NCBI RefSeq assembly: GCF_900100375.1
Contig: NZ_FNEZ01000002.1
Coordinates: forward strand, 310,001 to 374,000
DNA: 64,000 bases
Direction of reading: 5' to 3'
Origin: Flavobacterium noncentrifugens
GTDB taxonomy: Bacteria > Bacteroidota > Bacteroidia > Flavobacteriales > Flavobacteriaceae
The notes beneath the pieces are model-generated. The model did not search any database and had not been told where the DNA came from. It saw only the letters and a program-made list of their open reading frames with translations. Below, in pieces: positions 1 to 7,667 of this stretch. The translations under genes and the position numbers were made by a program. Numbering within the stretch: position 1 is the stretch's first letter; each line of letters starts with the position of its first letter.

Positions 1-201
1 TGCCGGATTTAAATGCGCTCCTGAAATTCGTCCCAAAGCATAAGCAATGGTTAAAACGGTAAGTCCGAAAGCGAGTGAAACGCCTACCAGGCCGATTCCG
101 ATGAAAGGCTCCGAAGTGAAGTTGGCCGCCAAAACAGCGCTTCCGCAACCGCCTAAAACCAACCAGAATGTTCCAATAAATTCTGCTGCAAATTTCTTCA
201 T
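1..201 (-). CDS. aqpZ: Aquaporin, MIP family (AqpZ-like), 3' part cut by window edge
   Basis: Inner-membrane water (possibly glycerol) channel. The 67 visible residues begin [18 protein letters not shown], the usual first helix of AqpZ, continue through a second helix, and end with SGAHLNPA, the first of the two NPA half-helix motifs that line the pore. The rest lies beyond position 1. The start at 201 gives the conserved N-terminus, and the gene is 21 bp downstream of the DoxX-like gene on the same strand, so the two may be co-transcribed. AqpZ and glycerol facilitators cannot be separated from this fragment alone; the N-terminal glycine pattern favours AqpZ. Confidence 0.9.
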   Translation of the reverse strand, partial: MKKFAAEFIGTFWLVLGGCGSAVLAANFTSEPFIGIGLVGVSLAFGLTVLTIAYALGRISGAHLNPA

Positions 202-222
202 AATGTTTGTGTTTATTGATAA

Positions 223-588
223 TTATTTAATGAAATTCGAATATTGATAAGCCCAGATGATCAATACGATTTGTAATGGAAGCCGTAACAAGAGTGCCCA
301 TTTTGGCATTCCGAGCGCTGCTTTTTCGTTCATATACATAAACAAATTGGCAGGAAAAATGGCAATCAGCAGCGCAATGATCCCAACGGCAGCGTAGGGT
401 GAAGCCGCAGGAATGCAAAGCAGTATGCCGAGAATGATCTCTAAGGCACCACTAATGATGTTCAATAATTTTGGGTTTGGAAAAAATTCTGGAATCATTC
501 GCATATACAGCCTCGGCTTCCGGAAATGGTTCATTCCAGCAAGAATATAGCCCAGAGCCATTACATATAAGTGCCATGGAAATGTCAT
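223..588 (-). CDS. DoxX-like small integral membrane protein
   Basis: A 121-residue protein with four predicted membrane segments (about residues 4-20, 43-60, 64-85, 98-115). The HFRKPRLYMRMIP stretch after helix 1 and the SGALEIILGILL helix fit the DoxX/DoxD-like superfamily (SURF4/MauE-like four-helix proteins). Members have been linked to thiosulfate, quinone or redox stress, but nothing here fixes a substrate. It lies 21 bp upstream of the aquaporin gene on the same strand. A second, unrelated-in-sequence DoxX-like gene lies at 7154-7525. Confidence 0.75.
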   Translation of the reverse strand: MTFPWHLYVMALGYILAGMNHFRKPRLYMRMIPEFFPNPKLLNIISGALEIILGILLCIPAASPYAAVGIIALLIAIFPANLFMYMNEKAALGMPKWALLLRLPLQIVLIIWAYQYSNFIK

Positions 589-715
589 ACTTTTTGCTTT
601 ATTTCAAGTACTTTTAGCACTATGGTTTAAGCTAATGTAGGATTTTTTTCTGTAAGATGTTAAAATGATGCCAAAAAACAGGCGCGAAATTGCATTTTTA
701 CTATTTCATGACGGT

Positions 716-2068
716 TTAATTTCCGAACATTACAGTGAAATGCGTTCCTTTTCCTACTTCACTTTGCACAGAAATTTTCCCTTTCATCGTTTCGATTTGT
801 GCTTTGGTCATGAACAGGCCAATGCCCTTTGCTTCCGGATGGTTGTGGAAAACCTGGTTCATTCCAAACAGTTTGTGGCCGTTTTTAATAAGGTCGATTC
901 CGAGTCCGTTGTCAATGACGTGAAGGTAAACATGGTTGTTCTTAAATTCGGTCGAGACATGAATTTCGGGTGTTCTTGAAGGGTTTCGGTATTTTAAAGC
1001 ATTGCTGATCAGGTTGTGGAACACGCTTTCCAGATAAATCGGGGAATATAAAATCTGGCTGGCATTTGTAAAATCAGAAGTGATTTTCGCATCCGATTTC
1101 AATATTTCACCTTGTAAAGTTTCAACAGTTTTTGTAAAAACATTTTCGAATGTGATGGTTTCCTTTTCGATGGATTTGTTCTTTCTGATGTGCAGCACTT
1201 CCATCAACTGGTTCAAAGATTCGTTGAGGTTGTATGCTACTTTCCTGAGCATGTCAAAAATCATTTTGTATTCATCGATCGTGCTGTCTTCATAGATTGC
1301 CGCGACCAGAGAAGTAATGTTTGCTGCAGGCGACCTCAGGTTGTGCGAGGTCATGTTTGCAAAATCATTCAATTGCTGGTTTTGCATGGTAAGCTCATCC
1401 ATCAAATTTTCCTGAATGATCTGGTCAAGCATCAGCCTTTTCGCATTTTGCCTGATCTTGACATAAGCAAAGAAAACGATCAGGAAAGTAATGATCGTAA
1501 AAAGCGAAAAGTTTCGGTTTCTGGCTTTTACGTTTTCTTCTGTTTCGTTGAGGTTTTCAGACAATATTTTTACAGCATTGTTTTGATAATTGGCAACGAT
1601 GACACGGATGGAATCCATGATTTCTTTTCCGCGGCCGGTTTTGACAATTTCTGCGGCGCGTTCCATACCGAACTCTTTTCGGGTTTTGATCGTTAATGCG
1701 CTGATTTTTTTCTTGGAATCAATAAGCTGTTGTAACGTGTCGAGTTTCAGGATTTGAAGCGTGTCACTTTTAGTCATAGACTCTAATGAATCAATCCACT
1801 CTTTGATGTTGGTTTGCCCGCTTTGGTATACTTCAAGATAGTTGTCATCTCCCGTGATGGTAAAACCACGGGTTCCGGTTTCAATATCAATGGCGCTTGA
1901 CAATACTTTTTCGAGTATGCTGTTGATGTTGCTCGTGCGGTTGACGATAATCCGGTTTTTCTTGACCTGCTGCGCGCGGTTGTAAGTGGAATACACCAAT
2001 ATGGAGAACGCAATCATAATTACAAAAAATGTAATGTCGATCACATTTTTAAGTGAAAATCTCTTCAT
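716..2068 (-). CDS. CHASE3-domain sensor histidine kinase
   Basis: Membrane sensor kinase of 450 residues. TM helices at about 10-27 and 189-204 flank a periplasmic CHASE3 sensor recognised by ETGTRGF (63-69). A coiled-coil linker leads to the HisKA helix with the phospho-acceptor H242 in SHNLRSP, a variant of the usual SHELRTP that is common in Bacteroidota. The ATPase domain has an N box (NLISNALKY, 352-360), G1 DNGLGID (386-392) and G2 GIGLF (415-419). The protein ends after the ATPase, with no receiver domain. No response regulator gene is adjacent, so it is an orphan kinase whose partner lies elsewhere. Ligand unknown. Confidence 0.9.
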   Translation of the reverse strand: MKRFSLKNVIDITFFVIMIAFSILVYSTYNRAQQVKKNRIIVNRTSNINSILEKVLSSAIDIETGTRGFTITGDDNYLEVYQSGQTNIKEWIDSLESMTKSDTLQILKLDTLQQLIDSKKKISALTIKTRKEFGMERAAEIVKTGRGKEIMDSIRVIVANYQNNAVKILSENLNETEENVKARNRNFSLFTIITFLIVFFAYVKIRQNAKRLMLDQIIQENLMDELTMQNQQLNDFANMTSHNLRSPAANITSLVAAIYEDSTIDEYKMIFDMLRKVAYNLNESLNQLMEVLHIRKNKSIEKETITFENVFTKTVETLQGEILKSDAKITSDFTNASQILYSPIYLESVFHNLISNALKYRNPSRTPEIHVSTEFKNNHVYLHVIDNGLGIDLIKNGHKLFGMNQVFHNHPEAKGIGLFMTKAQIETMKGKISVQSEVGKGTHFTVMFGN

Positions 2069-2113
2069 CTTTTTTGTGGTATTTGAGAGTCAGATGTACC
2101 GAATATACGCAAA

Positions 2114-3031
2114 TTATTTGCTTTTAGGCTTAAAATTAACGTTCATGATCACAATCGCAAACAAGATCAATGCAATGCCAAACCATTGGAGTCCGATGAC
2201 TTCTTCATTCAGTAAAAAATACGCCATTGTTACCGATACAGGCAATTCTAACGAAGAAACAATACTGCCAAGTCCGATTCCAGTATGCGGAAAACCAGCA
2301 TTAAGCAACATCGGCGGAATCACGGTTCCAAACAAGGCTAATAAAATTCCCCATTTGTAAAAGATATCATAGTTGATTGGAGTTGAAATCGTTACGCAGG
2401 CAAAAATGAAAACAATCACAGCGCCGCCCAAAAGCATGTACAAACTGCGTTGTGCCGACGAAATGTGTACCGCTACGCGATTCGCAGTAAACATTGTTGT
2501 CGTAAATGAAGCGGCAGCCAAAAGGCCGAGTACGATGCCGCGCCAGTCAAGTTCATTGTTGTTGTGAATCAGGTTTGTTGCCAATGCAGTACCCAAAAGA
2601 ACAATCGCTACGGCAACGATCTTTACAGGAGAAGGGATTTTCTTTTCGAGAAACATTTCGAGCAATACGCCCATCCAGACGGTTTGCATGAGCAATACGA
2701 TCCCGATAGAAACCGGAATGTACTTTACGGCGAGGTAATAAAAAATGCTCGTGAGCCCTGTTGAAGTTCCGGCGACCATCAATTGTGTAATGTCGCGGCG
2801 GTTGGCTTTGACGGCAGTTCCGTTATTTCGGATTTTCTGAAACCAATTGATGATGAGAATGGCTATAATCCCCAGGATGAACTGTGAAGAAATCACTTCA
2901 GCAGGTGTAAAAGGATTTCCGGTAATTCCGGTATCTGAATAGGCAAGTTTTACAAATGTCGCGAGCATTCCGTAGCTCGTTGCGCCTAGGCTTACAAGAA
3001 ATACCCCTTTAATAAGATTGTTGTTTGTCAT
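2114..3031 (-). CDS. EamA (DMT-family) transporter
   Basis: 305 residues, about ten hydrophobic helices in two EamA repeats (SLGATSYGMLATFVKLAY near the N-terminus; GTVIPPMLLNAGFPHTGIG in the second half). Members of the drug/metabolite transporter superfamily export amino acids, metabolites or drugs; the substrate cannot be read from sequence. The C-terminus ends NVNFKPKSK, a basic cytoplasmic tail. Single-gene unit: a CAAATATA (minus-strand TATATTTG) lies 22 bp upstream of the start, and the downstream kinase starts 45 bp after its stop. Confidence 0.88.
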   Translation of the reverse strand: MTNNNLIKGVFLVSLGATSYGMLATFVKLAYSDTGITGNPFTPAEVISSQFILGIIAILIINWFQKIRNNGTAVKANRRDITQLMVAGTSTGLTSIFYYLAVKYIPVSIGIVLLMQTVWMGVLLEMFLEKKIPSPVKIVAVAIVLLGTALATNLIHNNNELDWRGIVLGLLAAASFTTTMFTANRVAVHISSAQRSLYMLLGGAVIVFIFACVTISTPINYDIFYKWGILLALFGTVIPPMLLNAGFPHTGIGLGSIVSSLELPVSVTMAYFLLNEEVIGLQWFGIALILFAIVIMNVNFKPKSK

Positions 3032-3052
3032 TTTTGAATTTTAAAAAGCGGG

Positions 3053-3060
3053 CAAATATA
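3053..3060 (-). promoter_or_regulatory. -7 promoter element (TATATTTG) of the EamA gene
   Basis: Read on the minus strand this is TATATTTG, an exact match to the Bacteroidota TAnnTTTG -7 element, 21 bp before the start codon at 3031. No TTG at the usual 17-23 bp upstream spacing was seen; the nearest is about 25 bp away. Confidence 0.5.
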
Positions 3061-3116
3061 GCATTTCAACAGGAATATTCAGCTACAAATCAAAATACTA
3101 AAAAATGCAGGAAATA

Positions 3117-3150
3117 AAAAGGCCCGAAAAACAAAGTCTCCGGGCCTTTT
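3117..3150 (-). terminator. Rho-independent terminator after the RCC1-repeat gene
   Basis: Perfect 10-bp inverted repeat AAAAGGCCCG / CGGGCCTTTT with a 14-nt loop, 17 bp past the stop codon of the minus-strand gene. The A-rich left flank supplies the U tract on the minus strand. Confidence 0.85.
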
Positions 3151-3166
3151 CAACAAAAAACGTATA

Positions 3167-4543
3167 TTATTGTTTTACAAACTTAGATTGAAAAGAACTG
3201 CTGCCTGAAAAAGCCTGAAAAATATAAATCCCTGCCGGCAATTCCTGCAAATTTACCGCCGAGACACTGCCGTCATGTTCTGTTACTTTCTTTCCGGTCA
3301 TATCAGTAATCGTATAAAAATCGATCGGGGTTTTCTCGCTGTTGTCAATAAATAAAATGTCATTTACCGGATTTGGATAAAGCTGTAATGAAATTTTGGC
3401 TCCAGAAAATCGTTGCGCCATAAGTTGGCAATTGCTGCTGATTGCAACAGGAGTGGTTTTGTCGTTTCGTGTGCCATCGCCTAATTGTCCATAACTATTG
3501 TCTCCCCATGCCCATAACGCATTGTTGCTGTCAATTGCAATTGTGAACTCACGGCGTCCCGAAACTGATTTCCAGCTTTTATCAGGTTCTATTAAAACAG
3601 GCGAATTTTTATTGATTGTTGTTCCGTCACCCAATTGCCCAATATCGTTTTTTCCCCATACCCACAATTGTCCATTTTCTTTGATACCTCTTGTAATCGA
3701 TGTGCTGGTGACTGCTTGTACCCAATCACTGTCAGAGCCAATCCTAACCGGCACACGCACATTACTGCTTGAACCGTTGCCAACAGTGCCATAAGCATTG
3801 AATCCCCATCCCCAGATGGTGCCGTCGGTTTTGATGTTCATGCTTGTAAACCCGCCCGAAGAAGTGGTGCCGTAATCAAATACATTAGCACCGATTTGCG
3901 CCGGGATTTCCTGGAACTGAAGAATCACAGCGCCAAGCGAACCTTCTACGTTTGCGCCCCAAGACCAAATGCTGTGGTCTGTTTTTATAGCAGTGGCCGA
4001 AAGCGTGCTTGCCGATACCATCTGCCAATCAGTATCTTCTCCAACATGTGTTGGAAATGTTACGCTTTCTGTATTTCCGGTCCCCAGTTCATAGTGGTCA
4101 TTCCATCCCCAACTCCACAATGAGCCATCTTCTTTTAGCGCCAATGTAAAAATAGAGCCTGCAGAAACATATTTCCAGTCGGTATCCGTTCCGATTTGTT
4201 TTGGAAGATTGCTGCTGATGTAAGTGCTGTCTCCTAATTGGCCATAAGTATTTTCTCCCCAGGCCCAAAGGGTGCCGTCATTTTTAATGGCCATCGTATG
4301 CTCATTTCCGGCAGAGATCATCAGCCAGTTTTTATTGCTGCCAATTTGTGCGGGTGTTGTTTTATCTTCAAAAGTTCCGTCGCCCAATTGGCCCGATACA
4401 TTTTTTCCCCATGCCCAAAGTGAGCCGTCAGACTTTAGCGCAACGGCATGATAACCGCCACCTGAAACCTGTGACCAGCATTGTGCGTAAACCGGGCGAA
4501 TAGTAGCAAATACGAGGCTTAGAAAAAGAAAATATCTTTTCAT
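3167..4543 (-). CDS. RCC1-repeat beta-propeller protein with T9SS type A sorting domain
   Basis: Secreted protein of 458 residues. The start at 4543 is chosen because it gives a clean signal peptide, MKRYFLFLSLVFATIRPVYA; the frame is open upstream but the extra 19 residues would bury the signal. Seven RCC1-type repeats follow, each with a core like HAVALKSDGSLWAWGKN...GQLGDGT, enough for one seven-bladed propeller. The last 75 or so residues are a Por secretion-system (type A) sorting domain: LYPNPVNDILFIDN, then LPAGIYIFQAF and a terminal KFVKQ. It is exported by Sec, then T9SS, and probably surface-anchored or released. RCC1 propellers usually bind proteins; no catalytic residues are known, and the partner is unknown. 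Confidence 0.9.
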   Translation of the reverse strand: MKRYFLFLSLVFATIRPVYAQCWSQVSGGGYHAVALKSDGSLWAWGKNVSGQLGDGTFEDKTTPAQIGSNKNWLMISAGNEHTMAIKNDGTLWAWGENTYGQLGDSTYISSNLPKQIGTDTDWKYVSAGSIFTLALKEDGSLWSWGWNDHYELGTGNTESVTFPTHVGEDTDWQMVSASTLSATAIKTDHSIWSWGANVEGSLGAVILQFQEIPAQIGANVFDYGTTSSGGFTSMNIKTDGTIWGWGFNAYGTVGNGSSSNVRVPVRIGSDSDWVQAVTSTSITRGIKENGQLWVWGKNDIGQLGDGTTINKNSPVLIEPDKSWKSVSGRREFTIAIDSNNALWAWGDNSYGQLGDGTRNDKTTPVAISSNCQLMAQRFSGAKISLQLYPNPVNDILFIDNSEKTPIDFYTITDMTGKKVTEHDGSVSAVNLQELPAGIYIFQAFSGSSSFQSKFVKQ

Positions 4544-4700
4544 TATCAAAATATGGGGGTATAAATTGTGGTATGAGGGCGCTAAAATAGGGAAAAACAT
4601 TCTAAGTTGTATTTTTACTGATGATTTTTATGCCAAAACTGTTATTTTGTTATGAAATAAAACGATGTGGTAATTTTTAAAAGAATATATGTTAAAAGCA

Positions 4701-4726
4701 AATAAAAAAGCAGCTCTGAAGCTGCC
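4701..4726 (-). terminator. Terminator after the TerB-like gene
   Basis: GCAGCT (4710-4715) pairs with AGCTGC (4720-4725) around a four-base loop. The flanking AATAAAAAA gives a U-rich tail on the minus strand, directly after the stop codon at 4731. Confidence 0.75.
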
Positions 4727-4730
4727 TTGT

Positions 4731-5165
4731 TTATTCTGTAATTCCTTTGATCGGTATGGGGAATATAAAACCCTGTAACACATTGTTGTGTGCATTGGAA
4801 ACGTGTTCTTTAAAAGTACGCATGCTTTCATGCATGGATTTTGTATAACTGTAACCCAATTTCAGCAAAATATCCTCCAGCTTTTTTAGTTCATTAACAA
4901 TAGCCGCTTCTTTTTCTTCTTTATTTTCAGGAAGCTGGCTGATCAGTTCTTCCATATTTTTCTCAAATACTTTTTCGGCTTCTTTGTAGAAAGTGGAGAG
5001 TTTTTCATCACTTTTATAACTTCGAATGTGCGTTAAGTCGATTGCCGCTTCTTTTTCAGCATCATCAACTTTGCCGTCGGCGTTTGAAGCTAAAATGGTA
5101 ATGTATGCCGGAAATTTTAATAAAGTTTGCTGCTCTTCCAGACTAAGATTGTTGAATAATTCCAT
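4731..5165 (-). CDS. TerB-like helical protein, function unknown
   Basis: 144 residues from the start at 5165 (MELFNNLSLEEQQ); the open frame extends upstream, but those residues are low-complexity and F/K-rich, so they are probably not translated. All-alpha, acidic, cytosolic. The motif NADGKVDDAEKEAA (28-41) resembles the first acidic turn of the TerB/tellurite-resistance fold, where NADG.vd..E is typical. The second half is a charged helix (EELISQLPENKEEKEAA). Stands alone with its own terminator; no other ter genes are nearby, so a tellurite role should not be assumed. Confidence 0.65.
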   Translation of the reverse strand: MELFNNLSLEEQQTLLKFPAYITILASNADGKVDDAEKEAAIDLTHIRSYKSDEKLSTFYKEAEKVFEKNMEELISQLPENKEEKEAAIVNELKKLEDILLKLGYSYTKSMHESMRTFKEHVSNAHNNVLQGFIFPIPIKGITE

Positions 5166-5585
5166 GAATGATTGATTTCTGTTAGGATTATAAAGGTAGC
5201 ATTTTAAAGACAATTTGCCATTTGATTTTTTAAAAAAAGCAAAAAAGAAGACGTGATTTTTTAGGTTCAGATCAAAAAAAAGGATAATCTGCACTTGCAA
5301 ATTATCCGATTTATAATTTCTCTATCAGCTTCCAATTGAATAGTGAAAAACTAGAATTACATTGTCCTTTATACAGCTTCCATTCAGATAAAGGGTTTTG
5401 CAATTTTTAAAACTTTCAGTGATTTAGAATCTTAAGCAGTTTTTGGCTGTTTCGTGCATTCTTTTGTGTTTGCCTCCTGCTTTATGGAATCTGCGTTTAA
5501 ATTAAAGTTTACAGTTAAAAATAACAATTCCGACACTTAAAATTTTATACTTTAATAACCTCGTCTTTCATCATTCAAACCAAGA
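5166..5585. other. 420-bp intergenic stretch with a distal terminator and a second hairpin
   Basis: No convincing gene. The only ORFs on either strand are of 9-18 codons. The stretch holds a terminator-like hairpin at 5272-5308 (minus strand), a second inverted repeat CCTTTAT / ATAAAGG (5366-5372 with 5388-5394), and an AGGAGG on the minus strand 13 nt before an 11-codon reading frame starting at 5459. It may be the long 3' UTR of the 97-residue gene at 5586-5879 or a small RNA. Confidence 0.4.
5272..5308 (-). terminator. Strong minus-strand terminator, 280 nt from the nearest upstream stop codon
   Basis: GGATAAT (5282-5288) pairs with ATTATCC (5301-5307), with inner TGC/GCA pairs. The A8 run at 5273-5280 becomes a U tract on the minus strand. 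The nearest minus-strand stop codon upstream is at 5586. Confidence 0.7.
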
Positions 5586-5879
5586 TTATTTGGCTTTTTT
5601 CGGTTTTTTTGCATCCGAATCCGACGGATTAATTCCTACCGGCTGCACCTTGGTTTGTCTTTGTGTCTGGCTTTTGTCTTTGGTTTCTTTTTCAGCTTCT
5701 ACCTGAGCATTTCCTTCGGTTTTAACCGCTTCTACTTTTGCAGAGCGTTCCACGGTGCGTTGAGTTTCCCTTGGGGCCTGTTGTTGCAGTTGATCATCGT
5801 TTGGCTGCTGATCGCCTTGTTGTGCCGAAGCAAACGTTACTGTGAGCAAAAATGCGGCTGTGGTCCATATATTTTTCAT
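5586..5879 (-). CDS. Small secreted low-complexity protein
   Basis: 97 residues with a signal peptide (MKNIWTTAAFLLTVTFASA, cleavage before QQGDQQ). The mature part is Q/E/K/T-rich and probably disordered (NDDQLQQQAPRETQRTVERSA, then KETKDKSQTQRQTK) with a lysine-rich end (DAKKPKKAK). I do not recognise a family. Flavobacteria often have such short exported proteins. The hydrophilic mature part, lack of cysteine and lack of lipobox suggest a soluble periplasmic protein. Confidence 0.6.
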   Translation of the reverse strand: MKNIWTTAAFLLTVTFASAQQGDQQPNDDQLQQQAPRETQRTVERSAKVEAVKTEGNAQVEAEKETKDKSQTQRQTKVQPVGINPSDSDAKKPKKAK

Positions 5880-5968
5880 AATGTAAGATTTTGTTTTTTA
5901 CAAAGTAAGGTTTTAAGCCTTGTTTTTTTGTTATTGAATTATGCGAAATTGTTACAACAATTCAAAGA

Positions 5969-6778
5969 TCATTTTATATCGAAATTTTCCTTTTTCAGCG
6001 CCTTCATGATGCAGATGATGACTTTTGATTTGGTTTCCCCATTCGTCATATCGGCATCGGTTTTAACCCAATACCGCACCATGATCTGGATCGTACTTCC
6101 GGTTACATTCGATACTACTGCTGAAGTCGGCAGGTTTTCGTTCATCACATCTTCAATATCCGAAAGTGTTTTTTTAATGACTGCAATTGCATGTTGGTAA
6201 TCTGCGCCATATTCCAACCCGATTAAAAAATCCTGCAACAAAAATCCTTCACTGTTGTAGTTGATGAGCGTATTTTTGATCAGCAGCGCATTTGGGATGT
6301 AAATGTCTTTTCCGTCGCTTTTAATCTGCGTATCGCGAAGATTCAATGCCAGGACTTTTCCTTTTACACCGTTACTTTCAATAATTTCACCGATGGAAAA
6401 AGGGCGTTTAAAAGCGAGTAATATGCCGGCAAGGAAATTTTCACCTATGTCTTTTAGGGCAAAGCCAATGATAAACGCTGATATTCCGGCACCGGCCAAC
6501 AAACTTTGGGCAATTCCGGTCAATCCGATGATCCGCAGGACAATCAGAAATCCGATCACTAAAAAAAACGCTTTGACCAATCTTGAAATGAAATTCGCCA
6601 GCAAGGCATCGTGCATTTTTTTCTGAAGCCTTCTGTCAGAAATCTGCTGGATTTTTGCAGCGACAAACCACGAAACAAGCGAAACGACAACCGCCAGAAC
6701 AATTTTAGGCGTCACATTTACAATTCCGTAATAGTAGTTTTCTACGTGCTGGAGTACATCTTTAACAAAATCTTCCAT
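5969..6778 (-). CDS. mscS: Small-conductance mechanosensitive channel, MscS family
   Basis: 269 residues, close to E. coli MscS (286). Three TM helices at about 22-42, 66-84 and 88-118; the third carries the pore-lining GAGISAFIIGFALKDIGENF, the MscS signature. The beta domain follows (FKRPFSIGEIIESNGVKGKV), then DIYIPNALLIKNTLINY, which closes the cytoplasmic vestibule, and an alpha/beta C-terminal domain. It releases osmolytes after hypo-osmotic shock. 16 bp separate its start from the stop of the upstream KTSC-like gene, so the two may be co-transcribed. Confidence 0.92.
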   Translation of the reverse strand: MEDFVKDVLQHVENYYYGIVNVTPKIVLAVVVSLVSWFVAAKIQQISDRRLQKKMHDALLANFISRLVKAFFLVIGFLIVLRIIGLTGIAQSLLAGAGISAFIIGFALKDIGENFLAGILLAFKRPFSIGEIIESNGVKGKVLALNLRDTQIKSDGKDIYIPNALLIKNTLINYNSEGFLLQDFLIGLEYGADYQHAIAVIKKTLSDIEDVMNENLPTSAVVSNVTGSTIQIMVRYWVKTDADMTNGETKSKVIICIMKALKKENFDIK

Positions 6779-6794
6779 GACAATTCAATTGCTT

Positions 6795-7022
6795 TCATTT
6801 GAGCTTTTCTGCATATTGATCCCTGACTTCCTGGTTGATGTAAGTCGTTAGCCCGATTCCTTTTTCAGCCAGGCCTTTCATGATTTCTACGGCGCGTTTT
6901 CCGTTGGAAGCGTAATTGTACAGATAAACACTTCCGTCAGAAAAAGCAATTCGAATGCTCTGCTGGCTGATCTGATAGGCTTTAATGCCCGAATTCCCGC
7001 TCAAATTTTTATAAGTTTTCAT
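6795..7022 (-). CDS. KTSC-domain-like small protein
   Basis: About 75 residues, MKTYKNLSGNSGIKAYQISQ, then SIRIAFSDGSVYLYNYAS and EKGIGLTTYINQEV. The core S.I..f.Yd/f.dG.vY.Y pattern fits the KTSC family, a small beta-rich fold of unknown role. An in-frame ATG at 7040 would add six residues; the start at 7022 is preferred because the extra residues are non-conserved in character. Lies 16 bp upstream of the MscS gene. Confidence 0.6.
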   Translation of the reverse strand: MKTYKNLSGNSGIKAYQISQQSIRIAFSDGSVYLYNYASNGKRAVEIMKGLAEKGIGLTTYINQEVRDQYAEKLK

Positions 7023-7124
7023 ATCTGAACCTGAAAGCATTATGGAAATTGCAATCCATCCAAATTTCCTCTTTTATGGGCATTTTACACTTATAGTATT
7101 TCAGGGAAAGGTTACAGATTTTTA

Positions 7125-7149
7125 CAAAAAAATCCTCCGTTGGGAGGAT
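7125..7149 (-). terminator. Terminator after the DoxX-like gene
   Basis: Perfect 7-bp stem ATCCTCC (7132-7138) / GGAGGAT (7143-7149) with GTTG loop. The A8 flank (7125-7132) gives the U tract on the minus strand, immediately downstream of the stop at 7154. Confidence 0.85.
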
Positions 7150-7153
7150 GCTG

Positions 7154-7525
7154 TTACAGTAAAGTTTCCTGAAACCGCTTCCAGAAATAATAGACCAGTG
7201 CCATGAAAACCAGCATGACCAGCGGAATCAAAACTAAAAGTACTTGTCCGCCACTAAAAGCCCATGACAATGATGCCCCGATAAAATTGAATGCAAATCC
7301 GGCGAAAGCCCATTCTTTTAAAGTGCTGAATTTGTTCTGGACCAAAGCCATGGCGCCCAATATTTTTGCAGTTCCAATGATGCACATCAAATATATCGGA
7401 TAGCCGAGTTGCCTTAATGCTGCTTGTCCTTCCTGTTGTTGGGTGACGCCGCCGATGCCGTCAAGAATCATCAGTGCTGCAAAAATAATGGTCAGTGTCC
7501 AGTAGGTGATTTTAATATTTTTCAT
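7154..7525 (-). CDS. DoxX-like membrane protein divergent from a GlxA-type regulator
   Basis: 123 residues, four TM helices; motif RQLGYPIYLMCIIGTAKILGA fits the DoxX-like family 2 pattern (GyP.yl....g..ki.ga). Function unknown. It is transcribed away from the GlxA-family regulator that starts at 7668, with 142 bp between, an arrangement that often means the regulator controls the divergent gene. Has its own terminator. Confidence 0.75.
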   Translation of the reverse strand: MKNIKITYWTLTIIFAALMILDGIGGVTQQQEGQAALRQLGYPIYLMCIIGTAKILGAMALVQNKFSTLKEWAFAGFAFNFIGASLSWAFSGGQVLLVLIPLVMLVFMALVYYFWKRFQETLL

Positions 7526-7632
7526 AATATTGGTTTGATTTTAAGTCGATTATACAAATTTAACAATAGTCTTCATAAAATAAAATATGCAATAACGTCT
7601 TATCCGCAGGTCGATCGCGACAAACTGTTTTT

Positions 7633-7640
7633 TATATTTG
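7633..7640 (+). promoter_or_regulatory. -7 promoter element (TATATTTG) for the GlxA-type regulator
   Basis: TATATTTG matches TAnnTTTG exactly, 27 bp before the ATG at 7668. It supports that start over the upstream in-frame ATG at 7638, which overlaps the element. Confidence 0.6.
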
Positions 7641-7667
7641 TATCAGATCAACCAAACTAATAGCAAA

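Noticed and set aside
1190..1696. 168-residue plus-strand ORF inside the CHASE3 kinase
   Set aside because: Antisense to a complete kinase gene with clear motifs; no support of its own.
4731..5300. Longer 189-residue form of the TerB-like protein
   Set aside because: The 45 extra N-terminal residues are low-complexity F/K/N-rich and overlap the terminator hairpin at 5272-5308; the internal ATG at 5165 begins the folded domain.
5655..6200. 181-residue plus-strand ORF opposite the small secreted protein and mscS
   Set aside because: Antisense shadow of two good minus-strand genes, with a phenylalanine/cysteine-rich translation and no domain.
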